Below are positions 23,143 to 31,331 of a DNA stretch of 54,054 nucleotides, piece by piece. The notes under the pieces are model-generated. The model ran no database searches and was not told where the DNA came from. It saw only the letters and a program-made list of their open reading frames with translations. How positions within the stretch are numbered: the first letter of the stretch is position 1; each line of letters starts with the position of its first letter. Source of the DNA: a virus; IMG/VR virus record IMGVR_UViG_3300028091_000011, positions 1 through 54,054 of that record. One strand, given 5' to 3'. The position numbers and the translations under genes are program-made.

Positions 23143-24561
23143 ATGAGCGACATTGGTATCAAGCCCGAGCAGGAAGTGGCACGCCGCCTCCTCGCGAATG
23201 TCGAGAACCTTGGTAAGAACTACGAAGGTCTCGTCGCAGAGGTGAACAAGATTCAGGGCGACCTGAAGAAGTTCGACGGCTTCGACCCCGCGACCATCGA
23301 CATCAAGGGCGCGATTGCCGAGTTTGAGAAGACGAAGGCTGTCATCGAACAGATGAAGGCTGATCGTCGCCGCGCCTCTGGCAACAGCCGCATCCCGGGT
23401 CTCGCTGCCGAAGCCAAGAACTTCAGCATGATCCGCGCCATGACCGCCATCAAGACTGGCGACTGGTCGCGTGCAGGCTTTGAGCAGGAGGTCTTCTCCG
23501 CTGCCCGCACCAAGGCGCAGGCGATGGGCATCGACAGCGCGGGCGGCTACTTCATCCCCGACGAGGTGATCGAAGATGTGATCGCCGCGATCTACACCCA
23601 GTCCGCCCTCATCAACCTGTCGGGCGAAGGCACGACCCGTGTCAGCGTCCTCGACGGTCTGAACGGCGGCACGGTGAAGGTTCCGAAGTTCCTTGGCGGC
23701 GTGGTCGCCTACTGGATCGGTGAGTCGGACGAGTACGCGGAGTCGCAGACCAAGGTCGGTGACATGATGATGACCCCCAAGAAGTTGGGTGTCCTCGTCC
23801 GCATGACGCAGGAGATGCGTACCTACGCCTCCTACGGCTTTGAGAGCCTCCTCCGCACGGACATGATCCGCGCTGCGGCGAAGGTTCTCGACAAGTCGAT
23901 CCTGTACGGGTCGGGTACGGCTCACGCCCCCCGTGGCGTGGTCAACGCCGTGAACGCTGCGAATCTCGCCAAGGGCGACCTCAAGGCGTTCCCGTCCGTT
24001 CAGGTCTACGACGCGGCTGCAAAGGCTGGTTGGAACGGCGCGTCCGTCACCAACAACGAGACCAAGGACGATGCCGCGCTCGACTTCGACGGCATGGACA
24101 ACATGATGGCTCTGCTTGAGGACAACGATGTCGTCGCTGACAACAGCGCGGCGTTCCTCGCGCACCCCAAGTTCTTCCGCAAGGTCAAGCAGTTGAAGAT
24201 TGAGAACTACACCAGCCAGACCAGCGGTCAGCCGTACCTCCTCGGTGCGCCCCGCCTGCCTGACGCTCGGCTGTCGGACATCATCGGCAACTTCGCGAAG
24301 TCCACGCAGATCGCCACCAACAACAAGGCTGGCGAGTCGGTCGGCTGGACGGGTTCGTCCAACGCGGGTCACACCGATGTCTTCTACGGCAACTGGAACG
24401 AGGTCGTTCTCGGTCGCTGGGGCGGCATCGAAATCGAAGACGATGGCGGTCGTGGCAAGGGCTTCACCTCTGACCAGACCTACATGAAGATGCGCCTGTA
24501 TGTCGATGTCGGCTTCCGCCACGACCAGAGCATCGTCGTCTGCCCGAACGCGAAACTCTGA
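23143..24561 (+). CDS. major capsid protein, HK97 fold
   Basis: N-terminal ~110 residues are a helical delta domain (EVARRLLANVENLGKNYEGL...EKTKAVIEQMKADRR) expected to be cleaved by the prohead protease. The body carries GIDSAGGYFIPDEVIEDVI, VPKFLGGVVAYWIGESDEY, TPKKLGVLVRMTQEM and LLRTDMIRAAAKVLDKSILYGSGTAHAPRG, the signature series of HK97-type capsids. The C-terminus ends in SDQTYMKMRLYVDVGFRHDQSIVV. Length 472 aa is normal with a delta domain. ATG 23143 is chosen over GTG 23116 for GGAG spacing. A hairpin at 24578-24601 follows the stop. Confidence 0.95.
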   Translation: MSDIGIKPEQEVARRLLANVENLGKNYEGLVAEVNKIQGDLKKFDGFDPATIDIKGAIAEFEKTKAVIEQMKADRRRASGNSRIPGLAAEAKNFSMIRAMTAIKTGDWSRAGFEQEVFSAARTKAQAMGIDSAGGYFIPDEVIEDVIAAIYTQSALINLSGEGTTRVSVLDGLNGGTVKVPKFLGGVVAYWIGESDEYAESQTKVGDMMMTPKKLGVLVRMTQEMRTYASYGFESLLRTDMIRAAAKVLDKSILYGSGTAHAPRGVVNAVNAANLAKGDLKAFPSVQVYDAAAKAGWNGASVTNNETKDDAALDFDGMDNMMALLEDNDVVADNSAAFLAHPKFFRKVKQLKIENYTSQTSGQPYLLGAPRLPDARLSDIIGNFAKSTQIATNNKAGESVGWTGSSNAGHTDVFYGNWNEVVLGRWGGIEIEDDGGRGKGFTSDQTYMKMRLYVDVGFRHDQSIVVCPNAKL

Positions 24562-24577
24562 ACCTGAACGGTGAATG

Positions 24578-24601
24578 GGGAGGGGTCGAAAGACCCCTCC
24601 C
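24578..24601 (+). terminator. GAAA-loop hairpin after the capsid gene
   Basis: GGGAGGGGTC and GACCCCTCCC form a perfect 10-bp stem closed by a GAAA tetraloop, followed only by TTGAAG. With no real T tract it is probably a partial terminator or a 3'-end stabiliser that raises capsid mRNA above downstream genes. Confidence 0.65.
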
Positions 24602-24644
24602 TTGAAGCCATCCAAACCCGCACACACACTAGGGAAAACTCCCC

Positions 24645-25112
24645 ATGCTTCACAAGACCTTTCACGAATCCGTCATGGTCGGGACTGCACTCGTCCCCAC
24701 CGCCATCTCCGCAGCAACCGCCGTCAACGGCGCGACCATCGCCCTGAACTTCGGTGGCAGCGCGATCTCCTTCCTCTTCCAGACCACGAGCATCGCCACC
24801 GACGAGGTTGCGACCGTGAAGTTTGAGGAGTCGGTTGACGGCTCGACTTGGACGAAGGTTCAGTCGAACGATGCAGCCGCCGACCTCTCGTTCACCGTGC
24901 CGAACGCTGCTGCTGGCGACGAGACCACCGCGATGGCGACCATTCCCTTCGCGAAGTTCCTCTCGACCACCAAGTTCGTCCGCCTCGTGGTCACCTCGGC
25001 TGGCACTACGATCTCGTACACCGCTGCGGCGCAGTATGTGATCTCTGGCTTCCAGAGCCGTCCGACTTCGCAGGAAGACAAGACCTTCGCGGCGTGCGTG
25101 TCGTTCGTCTGA
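24645..25112 (+). CDS. capsid decoration-like protein, 155 aa
   Basis: Beta-rich throughout: GTALVPTAISAATAVNGATI, LNFGGSAISFLFQTTSIA, TVKFEESVDGSTWTKV, AKFLSTTKFVRLVVTSAG. The V-K-x-E-x-S-x-D-G-S-x-W element is shared by small phage head or decoration proteins that follow major capsid genes. It is flanked by two hairpins (24578-24601 and 25140-25180), so it forms its own expression unit, typical of an abundant structural protein. The exact family is not certain. Confidence 0.7.
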   Translation: MLHKTFHESVMVGTALVPTAISAATAVNGATIALNFGGSAISFLFQTTSIATDEVATVKFEESVDGSTWTKVQSNDAAADLSFTVPNAAAGDETTAMATIPFAKFLSTTKFVRLVVTSAGTTISYTAAAQYVISGFQSRPTSQEDKTFAACVSFV

Positions 25113-25139
25113 TCGAACAACCCACCCTGCCAGAAACTC

Positions 25140-25180
25140 ACAGGGGCGCAGGGCTTCGGCTCTGCGCCCCTGTCTTTGTT
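25140..25180 (+). terminator. strong intrinsic terminator with UUCG loop
   Basis: ACAGGGGCGCAG (25140-25151) pairs with CTGCGCCCCTGT (25162-25173); the stem extends inward to 15 bp (one G-U) and closes on a C-TTCG-G tetraloop. CTTTGTT follows. It separates head from connector genes. Confidence 0.82.
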
Positions 25181-25194
25181 ACGGGAGGTGACGA

Positions 25195-25365
25195 ATGGCG
25201 GCACGCGAGTCGATTGAGAAAACGGACATCCGCAATCCCAACGCAACGATGTCGGAGCCTGCAAAGGTTCAGACGGCTGCTGGAGTCGCGTCGATAAAGG
25301 TCGTCATGGGCTACAACAGGACGATCAAGGTTCGCGTCAGCGGAAAGGGGATCAGGAATGGCTGA
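25195..25365 (+). CDS. small basic protein, 56 aa
   Basis: Found by translating the gap by hand: MAARESIEKTDIRNPNAT, then KVQTAAGVASIKVVMGYNRT and VRVSGKGIRNG. GGGAGG lies seven bases before ATG 25195, and the stop overlaps the next gene by eight bases in another frame, as in coupled genes. Not recognised; probably a small head or neck component. Confidence 0.7.
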   Translation: MAARESIEKTDIRNPNATMSEPAKVQTAAGVASIKVVMGYNRTIKVRVSGKGIRNG

Positions 25366-25738
25366 AACGGCGACCCTGTATCTGACCCAAGGTGGGCAGG
25401 CTGTGGTCACGGTCGCGCTTGTGGCGGACACGGGCAGCGCGTACAGCATTCCCGCTGGTCACACCTTCTACGCCTTCACGATCTGTTCCTATCTGGGGGC
25501 AACGCCGAAGGTCAGCAAGGACACGGCTACGGTGAGCGGCTCCAATGTGAGCGTTACCCTGACGAGCGCGGACACGAATCTTCTGTCCGCTGGGAAGTAT
25601 GTGGGTCAGGTCGTCTTCTCCCTTGCAGGCAGCAACTATGTTTACTCCGACCCGTTCGTGGTCGTCGTGACCGCCAAGCCCGACTTCGGTCTTCCTGTCA
25701 ATATCCAGACCTTTGGTGATGACGGCGGTGTGTACTGA
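25358..25738 (+). CDS. hypothetical beta-sandwich virion protein, 126 aa
   Basis: Reads ETATLYLTQGGQAVVTVALVAD, AGHTFYAFTICSYLG, then TVSGSNVSVTLTSADTNLLSAGKYVGQVVFSLAG and YSDPFVVVVTAKP. The strand pattern is Ig-like and resembles the N-terminal domain of baseplate-anchored upper proteins, although here it lies in the head-tail connector block. It is overlapped at both ends by neighbours. Confidence 0.7.
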   Translation: MAETATLYLTQGGQAVVTVALVADTGSAYSIPAGHTFYAFTICSYLGATPKVSKDTATVSGSNVSVTLTSADTNLLSAGKYVGQVVFSLAGSNYVYSDPFVVVVTAKPDFGLPVNIQTFGDDGGVY

Positions 25739-26409
25739 TGCCAATCCTCGCGACCATTGCCGATCTCCGTCTCCGCCGCGACATCGCCGTCGATGACGAG
25801 GCGATCTACGCCGCAACGCTGGATACGGTCGAGACGATGTTTGAGACCATGACCAAGCGGCTGTGGAAGTACCGCGAGAACCATGTCAAGTTGTTCTCGC
25901 TCGACTGGGAGAACCAGCGCAACGCCAAGCGACTCTACGCCCCGATCTTTCCCATCAACACCACGGTCGCGCTCCCGAAGGAACCCCAGATTTCTGTCAA
26001 GCATTGGCAGACTCCAAGCAAGGAGTCAGATGCCACCGTCTTGACGGTCAACGAGGACTACCAGTTGGAGTTGGATCGCGGAGTCGTCATTCGCACGATG
26101 GCAACCAACTGGTTCGACACCGTGAAGATGACGGTATCTGGCGGGTACGCATCTGCAAATGCGGAGGTCACGCCTGCTTCTGGTCTGGCAGTACCTCCGA
26201 CGACTCCTCTGGATGTTCTGGAGGCGATCTGCCGACAGACGATCTACATGAGGCTCCGAACGCAGAACGACAGGATCGTGCTTCAGTCGCAGTCGAGCCT
26301 TCAGGGGCAGGCGAATGTTTCATTCACCTACTCGGACAAGCCGCACGATTCCTTCTTCCTACAGGTCGTGAGGTCGTACACACGAAGGACATACGGCGGC
26401 TATGGCTAA
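25738..26409 (+). CDS. head-tail connector protein, gp6-like
   Basis: Starts with LATIADLRLRRDIAVDDEAIYAATLDTVETMFETMTKRLWKY, a helical bundle typical of HK97 gp6-type adaptors that bind under the portal, though the insertion that follows (LPKEPQISVKHWQTP, VNEDYQLELDRGVVIRT) adds a beta domain seen in larger connector proteins. The C-terminal VLEAICRQTIYMRLRTQNDRI is again helical. Its position directly before the gp10-like protein supports this. The ATG overlaps the previous stop (TGATG). Confidence 0.78.
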   Translation: MPILATIADLRLRRDIAVDDEAIYAATLDTVETMFETMTKRLWKYRENHVKLFSLDWENQRNAKRLYAPIFPINTTVALPKEPQISVKHWQTPSKESDATVLTVNEDYQLELDRGVVIRTMATNWFDTVKMTVSGGYASANAEVTPASGLAVPPTTPLDVLEAICRQTIYMRLRTQNDRIVLQSQSSLQGQANVSFTYSDKPHDSFFLQVVRSYTRRTYGGYG

Positions 26410-27049
26410 AGCGGAACTGACGGTCAATGCGGATCAGGTTCGCATCCAGATCGACAGGCTGCTGAAGCGCATATCGGTCGAGGCTGTTCGTGCGGCTGTT
26501 GGTGCTGCATTCCAGCGAGGGGCTACGAAGGTCGGCGGCTTCATCGCGAAGAAGTTCCTGTCTGGTCAGGTTCTTCGGAGGAGGACTGGCAACCTCGCAC
26601 GCTCGGTCGAGGGAATCTTTGAGGTGTCTGATGGTCTGCCTCGTATTCGCGTGGGGGTCTTCAAGTCCCCAGCCAGAAACTATGCACGCATCCACGAGTT
26701 TGGAGGGACGATCACGCCCAAGAAGGCGAAGTCTCTTGCCGTACCCGTGGGTGCTGGGGCGGTTACTCCCGCTGGAGTGCCGAAGTACGCCAGTCCCCGC
26801 CAGTACCCGGGAGAGTTGCAATACATCCCCATCAACCGTGGCAATGTTGCAGCCATCCTCGTTGACCCCAAGGAGAAGCGCAAGGCTGAAGGAGAGCGCA
26901 TGAAGGCGACCTACCTCCTGCTGCGCCGCGTGCGTGTCAAGGCGCGTCCGTTCCTCCGACCCGGGGTAATGGCGTATCTGCCCGAACTCACGGAAGAGGT
27001 GTCCCGTGCCGTCAGAAAGGTTGTGAATACAGATGTCAGCGGTAACTAG
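26402..27049 (+). CDS. HK97 gp10-like tail completion protein
   Basis: Carries the pattern of gp10/minor tail protein Z-type neck proteins: VRAAVGAAFQRGATKVGGFIAKKF, RRRTGNLARSVEG, ARIHEFGGTITPKKAKSLAVPV (about residues 94-115) and VKARPFLRPGVMA. The I-H-E-F-G-G-T-I...K-x-L-A-V-P motif is the family hallmark. It joins head and tail during assembly. It overlaps both neighbours by a few bases. Confidence 0.88.
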   Translation: MAKAELTVNADQVRIQIDRLLKRISVEAVRAAVGAAFQRGATKVGGFIAKKFLSGQVLRRRTGNLARSVEGIFEVSDGLPRIRVGVFKSPARNYARIHEFGGTITPKKAKSLAVPVGAGAVTPAGVPKYASPRQYPGELQYIPINRGNVAAILVDPKEKRKAEGERMKATYLLLRRVRVKARPFLRPGVMAYLPELTEEVSRAVRKVVNTDVSGN

Positions 27050-27485
27050 CCAGCGCACCCGCGTCCTCGCCCAGATCATCGACCTGTGCAAGCAGGCTGG
27101 CGGTGGTCGCTACTTTGTGAGACGCGGCGCGGTGAACTGGGCGGAGTTCGACTTCAACCGATACTCGGCTGGCATCTCAATCCTCACCCCAGAGTTCACG
27201 CTTCTGGGCGTTCAACTGAACAGTATCACAGTCACGCTGGAACTTGTGCAACGCATTCCAGACGGAGAGCGTCTGTATCTTGAAACTGATGGGCTAAATG
27301 ACGAGGAAATCGAAGGACTTGTCGAGGATGCCCGTATCATTCTTCTTGGCTTGAAGGCGGCGAAGGACGACAGCGGAGATGCGACTGTTCTGCGAATCGT
27401 GGACAATCGCATTGAAGGTCAGGAAATGTCCAATCTCGACTTCAGCATTCAGGGCGTTATGGTCACCTTCACCGTAGAATACTGA
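27033..27485 (+). CDS. tail terminator / neck protein
   Basis: 150 residues with RTRVLAQIIDLCKQAGGGRYFV, LLGVQLNSITVTLELVQRIPDG, GLVEDARIILLGLKAAKDD and a beta C-terminus FSIQGVMVTFTVEY. Size, alpha/beta order and its location between the gp10-like and tail tube genes match gpU-type tail terminators. No strict motif is visible, so the call is mainly positional. Confidence 0.65.
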   Translation: MSAVTSQRTRVLAQIIDLCKQAGGGRYFVRRGAVNWAEFDFNRYSAGISILTPEFTLLGVQLNSITVTLELVQRIPDGERLYLETDGLNDEEIEGLVEDARIILLGLKAAKDDSGDATVLRIVDNRIEGQEMSNLDFSIQGVMVTFTVEY

Positions 27486-27509
27486 TCGCACCAACAGAGG
27501 AGCGAACAC

Positions 27510-28343
27510 ATGGCAGGCATCGTTGGAACTCAAGACCTGTGGGTCGTCGGATCGCGGTTTTTCTTCAAGCCCGAAAGCACGATCTCTGATCGCATCATCG
27601 ACATTGGCACGATCAACACGGTGAATCCCGCGATTGAGCCGACCAAGGTCGATCTTCGCGACTCTGGCTCGGGCTTCTCCAAGATCATCGACTCGACCCT
27701 CACGGATGTCTCGGAGTCGTTTGAGGTCACCACGAAGAACTTCAGCCGCGACAACCTGTCGTACCTCTTCGTGTCCGCGACCCCGAAGGAACTCACCGAA
27801 GAAGCGGACACGGCTGTCCAGATGCTCCTGTCGAATGTGGCTGCAACGGCTTACCCCGTGAACACGCTCGTCAAGGTCTACAACAACACGGGAACGGGAA
27901 ACACGGGTCAGCCCGTCTACAACATCAACGCCAACCCGACGAACGCCGTGTCTGGCTTCGCCTCTGGCGCGATCTCCTTCGTCGTGCATGACGCTGCGCG
28001 TGGCATCCTGCGGGTCGCTACAAACAGCCTGTCGGGAACGGGCAGCATCACGATCACGCTTGCTACGACCGATCCCGAACCTGTGGCGAACAACCGCCGC
28101 GTGCTGACCCCGCAGATGGGTTCGCTCTCGCGCCTGACTGGTCGCGGCTACATCTACTACTCGCGCAACAACTTTGAGTACCAGACCGTTCGCGAGTTCA
28201 AGTGCCAGATCACCCCGTCGAACGCGAACTTCCAAGTCGAGGACTACTCGGACTTCACGCTGACGGCGAAGGCTCTGTATGAGCCGACCAACACCACCGC
28301 GCCGTTCGGTCGTCTCGTCGCATTCGCTGGCTCCATCGTCTGA
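27510..28343 (+). CDS. tail tube-like paralogue A1, 277 aa
   Basis: First of four tandem related genes. It begins MAGIVGTQDLWVVGSRFFF, then IIDIGTINTVNPAIEPTKVDLRD, FEVTTKNFSRDN, and late in the protein LSRLTGRGYIYYSRNNFEYQ, KCQITPSNANFQVEDYSDFTLT. Its closest relative here is the 29328 gene (A2): both have IGTINTV-P-EP-K-DLR and PSNANFQ-EDYS. The location between neck and tail chaperone genes is that of the major tail (tube) protein. The middle ~100 residues are variable, perhaps an exposed loop domain. RBS GGAG precedes ATG 27510. Confidence 0.82.
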   Translation: MAGIVGTQDLWVVGSRFFFKPESTISDRIIDIGTINTVNPAIEPTKVDLRDSGSGFSKIIDSTLTDVSESFEVTTKNFSRDNLSYLFVSATPKELTEEADTAVQMLLSNVAATAYPVNTLVKVYNNTGTGNTGQPVYNINANPTNAVSGFASGAISFVVHDAARGILRVATNSLSGTGSITITLATTDPEPVANNRRVLTPQMGSLSRLTGRGYIYYSRNNFEYQTVREFKCQITPSNANFQVEDYSDFTLTAKALYEPTNTTAPFGRLVAFAGSIV

Positions 28344-28361
28344 TAGAAAGAGGACACCACA

Positions 28362-29309
28362 ATGGCAGGACTCGTTGGCAATCAAGACCTCTGGATCGTT
28401 GGCTCCCGCTTCTACTTTGAGCAGGGAACTCGCGGCTCTGGCAAGATGATCGACCTCGGAACCGTGGATGTCATCTCGCCGCAGTTGACGACCAACATCG
28501 CTGAACTGAAGGACGGCGACAAGGGCATCCTGCGCCTCCTCGACCAGTCAATCACCCAGATTGATGAGGTCTACAACATCACCATCAAGAACTTCAACCT
28601 GACCAACCTGAACACGCTGTTCCTCGGCGGCGGTTGGACGGGAAGCAGCACGGCTGTCACGGGCAGCAACACCGCGTTCGACACGCTGAAGTTGAGCCTT
28701 GAGGACATCAACAACATCGGCGGCACGATCAACACGGGACAGTCGATTACTGGCGCGGGTGGTCTCTACCTGTTCCAGTTGACTGCAAGTGGTGAGCCTG
28801 TCCGAAACTTCGTTGGTACTGGCGGAACGCTGACCATCGGCGGCATCACGCAAGTCGAGAACACCAACTGGAAGTGGTACGACAAGAGCCGTGGCATCAT
28901 CCAGATTCTCACGCTTGCCGACTCGGGTGGCGGTGACGGCGTGACCGAATACAGCCCCGACATCACCTTCTCGGGCAACCGCGCTACTGGGTTCTCCAGC
29001 GGCAGCACCATCGACCTGATCTACACCCCCAGCAGCGCAGCCTACGGGTTCAGCGCGGGTCGCATCATGTACCCGCAGACCGCCACCCTGTCGTCGCTGT
29101 CGGGAACGGGTCATGTCTACTGGACGCGAAACAACGGCGAGTACATGACCGCCCGTTCGTTCCCATGCCAGATTCAGCCCGCTGGTGCAGCCCTCTCCGC
29201 AGACGATTACTCGTCGTGGACTCTGGCTGTCACCGTTCTCGCGAACAGCACCGTGGCTGGCGAAGAGGCTGGTCGCATGGTGTACGCGACTGGTACTGGC
29301 GAAATCTGA
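28362..29309 (+). CDS. tail tube-like paralogue B1, 315 aa
   Basis: Starts MAGLVGNQDLWIVGSRFYFE, then MIDLGTVDVISPQLTTNIAELKD, NITIKNFNLTNLNTLF, and near the end ATLSSLSGTGHVYWTRNNGEY, CQIQPAGAALSADDYSSWTL. It pairs with the 30156 gene (B2) by the shared MIDLGTVD-ISPQ...TNIAELKD and QIQPAG...DDYSSWTL blocks, and differs from the A type. A variable beta-rich insertion lies between about residues 95 and 215. It follows A1 by 18 bases with GAGG before the ATG. Confidence 0.82.
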   Translation: MAGLVGNQDLWIVGSRFYFEQGTRGSGKMIDLGTVDVISPQLTTNIAELKDGDKGILRLLDQSITQIDEVYNITIKNFNLTNLNTLFLGGGWTGSSTAVTGSNTAFDTLKLSLEDINNIGGTINTGQSITGAGGLYLFQLTASGEPVRNFVGTGGTLTIGGITQVENTNWKWYDKSRGIIQILTLADSGGGDGVTEYSPDITFSGNRATGFSSGSTIDLIYTPSSAAYGFSAGRIMYPQTATLSSLSGTGHVYWTRNNGEYMTARSFPCQIQPAGAALSADDYSSWTLAVTVLANSTVAGEEAGRMVYATGTGEI

Positions 29310-29327
29310 CCCTGACAGGAGGATGGC

Positions 29328-30143
29328 ATGGCAGGCATCGTCGGTTCCCAAGACCTCTGGGTCGTTGGATCAAGGGCTTACTTTCAGCGCGAGGGCGCGG
29401 CGAGTCTCGTGGAGATCGGAACGATCAACACGGTCAGCCCCGCCGTCGAGCCAGTCAAGATCGACCTCCGCGAGTACGAGACGGGTCTCGGCAAGTTGTT
29501 CGACTCGACGCTGACGGAGTTCACGGAGACCTACGAGGTCACCACCAAGAACTTCTTCCGCGACAACATCGCCAACCTGTTCCTGTCGTCTGCACCTGTG
29601 ACGCGATCCAATCCGTCAGAGAGCGTAAACGCAAATCAGGCGATCTTCAGTTTCACCTTCGACAGCAGCCGTCACGCGGCTGGTTCGTTGTTCTTGGCGG
29701 TAGACAACGGCGGAACATCACCGACCAATCAGGTTTGCTACAACATCACGAACATCGCCGCAAGCGGTGCGCTGTCTGCTCAAGTCGAGGTCGCTGACGC
29801 GACTCGCGGTCTCATTCGCCTATTGGGTGTTAGCGGTCTTACGGAGGCGCAGACATACTCCATCACGGTCAACCTTGATGCCCCAATCGGAAACAACCGT
29901 CAGGTCATTCGACCGCAGACGGCTACGCTTTCGCGGGTCACGGGCGAGATGCTGGTGTACTTTGAGCGCAACAACGGCGAGTACCAGTCCTGCCGTAACT
30001 TCAAGTGCATCATCCAGCCGTCGAACGCGAACTTCCAGATTGAGGACTACTCGGAGTTCACCTTCACCGCGAAGGCTCTCTACGAGCCGTCCAAGGCGGC
30101 GAAGTTCGGCAAGTTCATCACCTACCGTGGCAGCGTGATCTAA
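29328..30143 (+). CDS. tail tube-like paralogue A2, 271 aa
   Basis: Begins MAGIVGSQDLWVVGSRAYFQ, then VEIGTINTVSPAVEPVKIDLRE, YEVTTKNFFRDNIANLF and later ATLSRVTGEMLVYFERNNGEY, KCIIQPSNANFQIEDYSEFTFTAKALYEP. The N- and C-terminal thirds are close to A1, while the central insertion (about residues 85-190) is different. AGGAGG lies before ATG 29328. As with the other three copies, it may build part of the tube or carry an exposed domain. Confidence 0.82.
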   Translation: MAGIVGSQDLWVVGSRAYFQREGAASLVEIGTINTVSPAVEPVKIDLREYETGLGKLFDSTLTEFTETYEVTTKNFFRDNIANLFLSSAPVTRSNPSESVNANQAIFSFTFDSSRHAAGSLFLAVDNGGTSPTNQVCYNITNIAASGALSAQVEVADATRGLIRLLGVSGLTEAQTYSITVNLDAPIGNNRQVIRPQTATLSRVTGEMLVYFERNNGEYQSCRNFKCIIQPSNANFQIEDYSEFTFTAKALYEPSKAAKFGKFITYRGSVI

Positions 30144-30155
30144 AGGGAGCAAGTC

Positions 30156-31247
30156 ATGGCAGGACTCGTTGGCTCACAGGACTACTGGATCGTTGGCTCT
30201 CGGTTCTACTTTGAGCCGAATCTCTCTGGCACGACCACGCGCAGCGGCGAGATGATCGACCTTGGCACGGTTGACACCATCAGCCCGCAGATCGCGACCA
30301 ACATCGCGGAACTCAAGGACGCGGAGAGCGGTGTCATTCGCCTTGTGGATCAGGGACTCGTGAGCATTGACGAGACCTACTCCATCACGGTCAAGAACTT
30401 CAACTTCCGCAACCTCCAGATTCTCTTCGCTGGCAAGCCGCAGGCGGAGACGCAGGCGGCGAACATCACTCCTGCATCCATCACGCTGTCGAGCGAGGAA
30501 CTTTCGCGAACTCCGTCAGGCAACTCTGGTTCGATCATCAAGCCGACTGGCGGCTACCTCCTCGTCCAGTTGCGGGATAGCAACGGCAATCCTCTCCGCA
30601 ACTTCACCACGAGCAGCACCCTGACTGCAACAGCCAACATCGGTATTGGTGGTGCTTCTGCTGGGCTGACCAAGGACACTCATTGGACTTGGTGGGATGC
30701 GCCGAAGGGCATCATTCGCATCATCAACCTTCCTGCTGGTAGCGGTGGATATGCGGGCATGACGGTCACGGGCGGAGTCATCACCGCCTATCCGACCGCT
30801 GGGTTCACGATCACCTTCTCGGCGGCGACTGGTCTTGGCTACTCGGGCAACCGCGTGATCTACCCGCAGTCTGCAACGCTGTCCGACCTGACTGGCAACG
30901 CGCACATCTACTGGACGCGCAACAACGGGCAGGATGTCTCCGCCCGCACCTTCGCGTGCCAGATTCAGCCTGCTGGTAGTTCGCTGACCACCGACGACTA
31001 TTCGTCGTGGACGCTGACCGTGACTGCCCTCGCCACGGGATCGTCCACGGAGATCGCTGGTCGCTACACCAACATCAAGTGGAACAACACCACCACGGGC
31101 GACAATCTTGGTCTGCTGCCTAACGGCAACCCCGCGTACAACGAGAACTATGACGGCGCGGGTGGCGGTACGACAGGAACCAACTGGGACAAGAACCCGA
31201 ACGACTTTGATGTCGGCGGAACGCTTGGTGGCGGCAAGGCTGTCTAA
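30156..31247 (+). CDS. tail tube-like paralogue B2 with Gly/Asn-rich tail, 363 aa
   Basis: Starts MAGLVGSQDYWIVGSRFYFE, then EMIDLGTVDTISPQIATNIAELKD, SITVKNFNFRNLQILF and ATLSDLTGNAHIYWTRNNGQ, QIQPAGSSLTTDDYSSWTLT. It is the B-type partner of 28362. It alone has a C-terminal extension of about 45 residues rich in Gly, Asn and Thr (GNPAYNENYDGAGGGTTGTN and GGTLGGGKAV), perhaps a surface or interface tail. It ends the tail-tube block; an inverted repeat, an extended -10 and a terminator follow at 31259-31331. Confidence 0.82.
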   Translation: MAGLVGSQDYWIVGSRFYFEPNLSGTTTRSGEMIDLGTVDTISPQIATNIAELKDAESGVIRLVDQGLVSIDETYSITVKNFNFRNLQILFAGKPQAETQAANITPASITLSSEELSRTPSGNSGSIIKPTGGYLLVQLRDSNGNPLRNFTTSSTLTATANIGIGGASAGLTKDTHWTWWDAPKGIIRIINLPAGSGGYAGMTVTGGVITAYPTAGFTITFSAATGLGYSGNRVIYPQSATLSDLTGNAHIYWTRNNGQDVSARTFACQIQPAGSSLTTDDYSSWTLTVTALATGSSTEIAGRYTNIKWNNTTTGDNLGLLPNGNPAYNENYDGAGGGTTGTNWDKNPNDFDVGGTLGGGKAV

Positions 31248-31258
31248 AGAAGCGACAA

Positions 31259-31286
31259 GTATCACACTTCTCACGCAGCGTGATAC
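31259..31286. repeat. inverted repeat over the promoter before the tail chaperone gene
   Basis: GTATCAC (31259-31265) and GTGATAC (31280-31286), perfect 7-bp arms 14 bases apart. The right arm is part of the extended -10 below, so a dimer bound here would cover the promoter. Confidence 0.65.
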
Positions 31287-31289
31287 AAT
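31281..31289 (+). promoter_or_regulatory. extended -10 promoter TGATACAAT
   Basis: TG-A-TACAAT is an extended -10 element; the -35 region (ATCACA at 31261-31266, 17 bp away) matches TTGACA in four of six bases. It would drive the tail chaperone and tape measure operon. GTGATACA also occurs at 41647 and 49280, each just before a gene start. Confidence 0.6.
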
Positions 31290-31292
31290 CAG

Positions 31293-31331
31293 ACCCGTGG
31301 TGGCGCACCCGCTCCCACGGGTTCTTCTTTT
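31293..31331 (+). terminator. hairpin with T-rich tail before the tail chaperone gene
   Basis: ACCCGTGG (31293-31300) pairs with CCACGGGT (31315-31322), followed by TCTTCTTTT. It lies a few bases after the promoter -10, so it could end tail-tube transcription and also attenuate new transcripts. Confidence 0.7.

Noticed and set aside
23122-24627. 501-codon minus-strand frame opposite the major capsid gene
   Set aside because: Shadow of the capsid codons; Val/Arg/Asp-rich with no recognisable domain.
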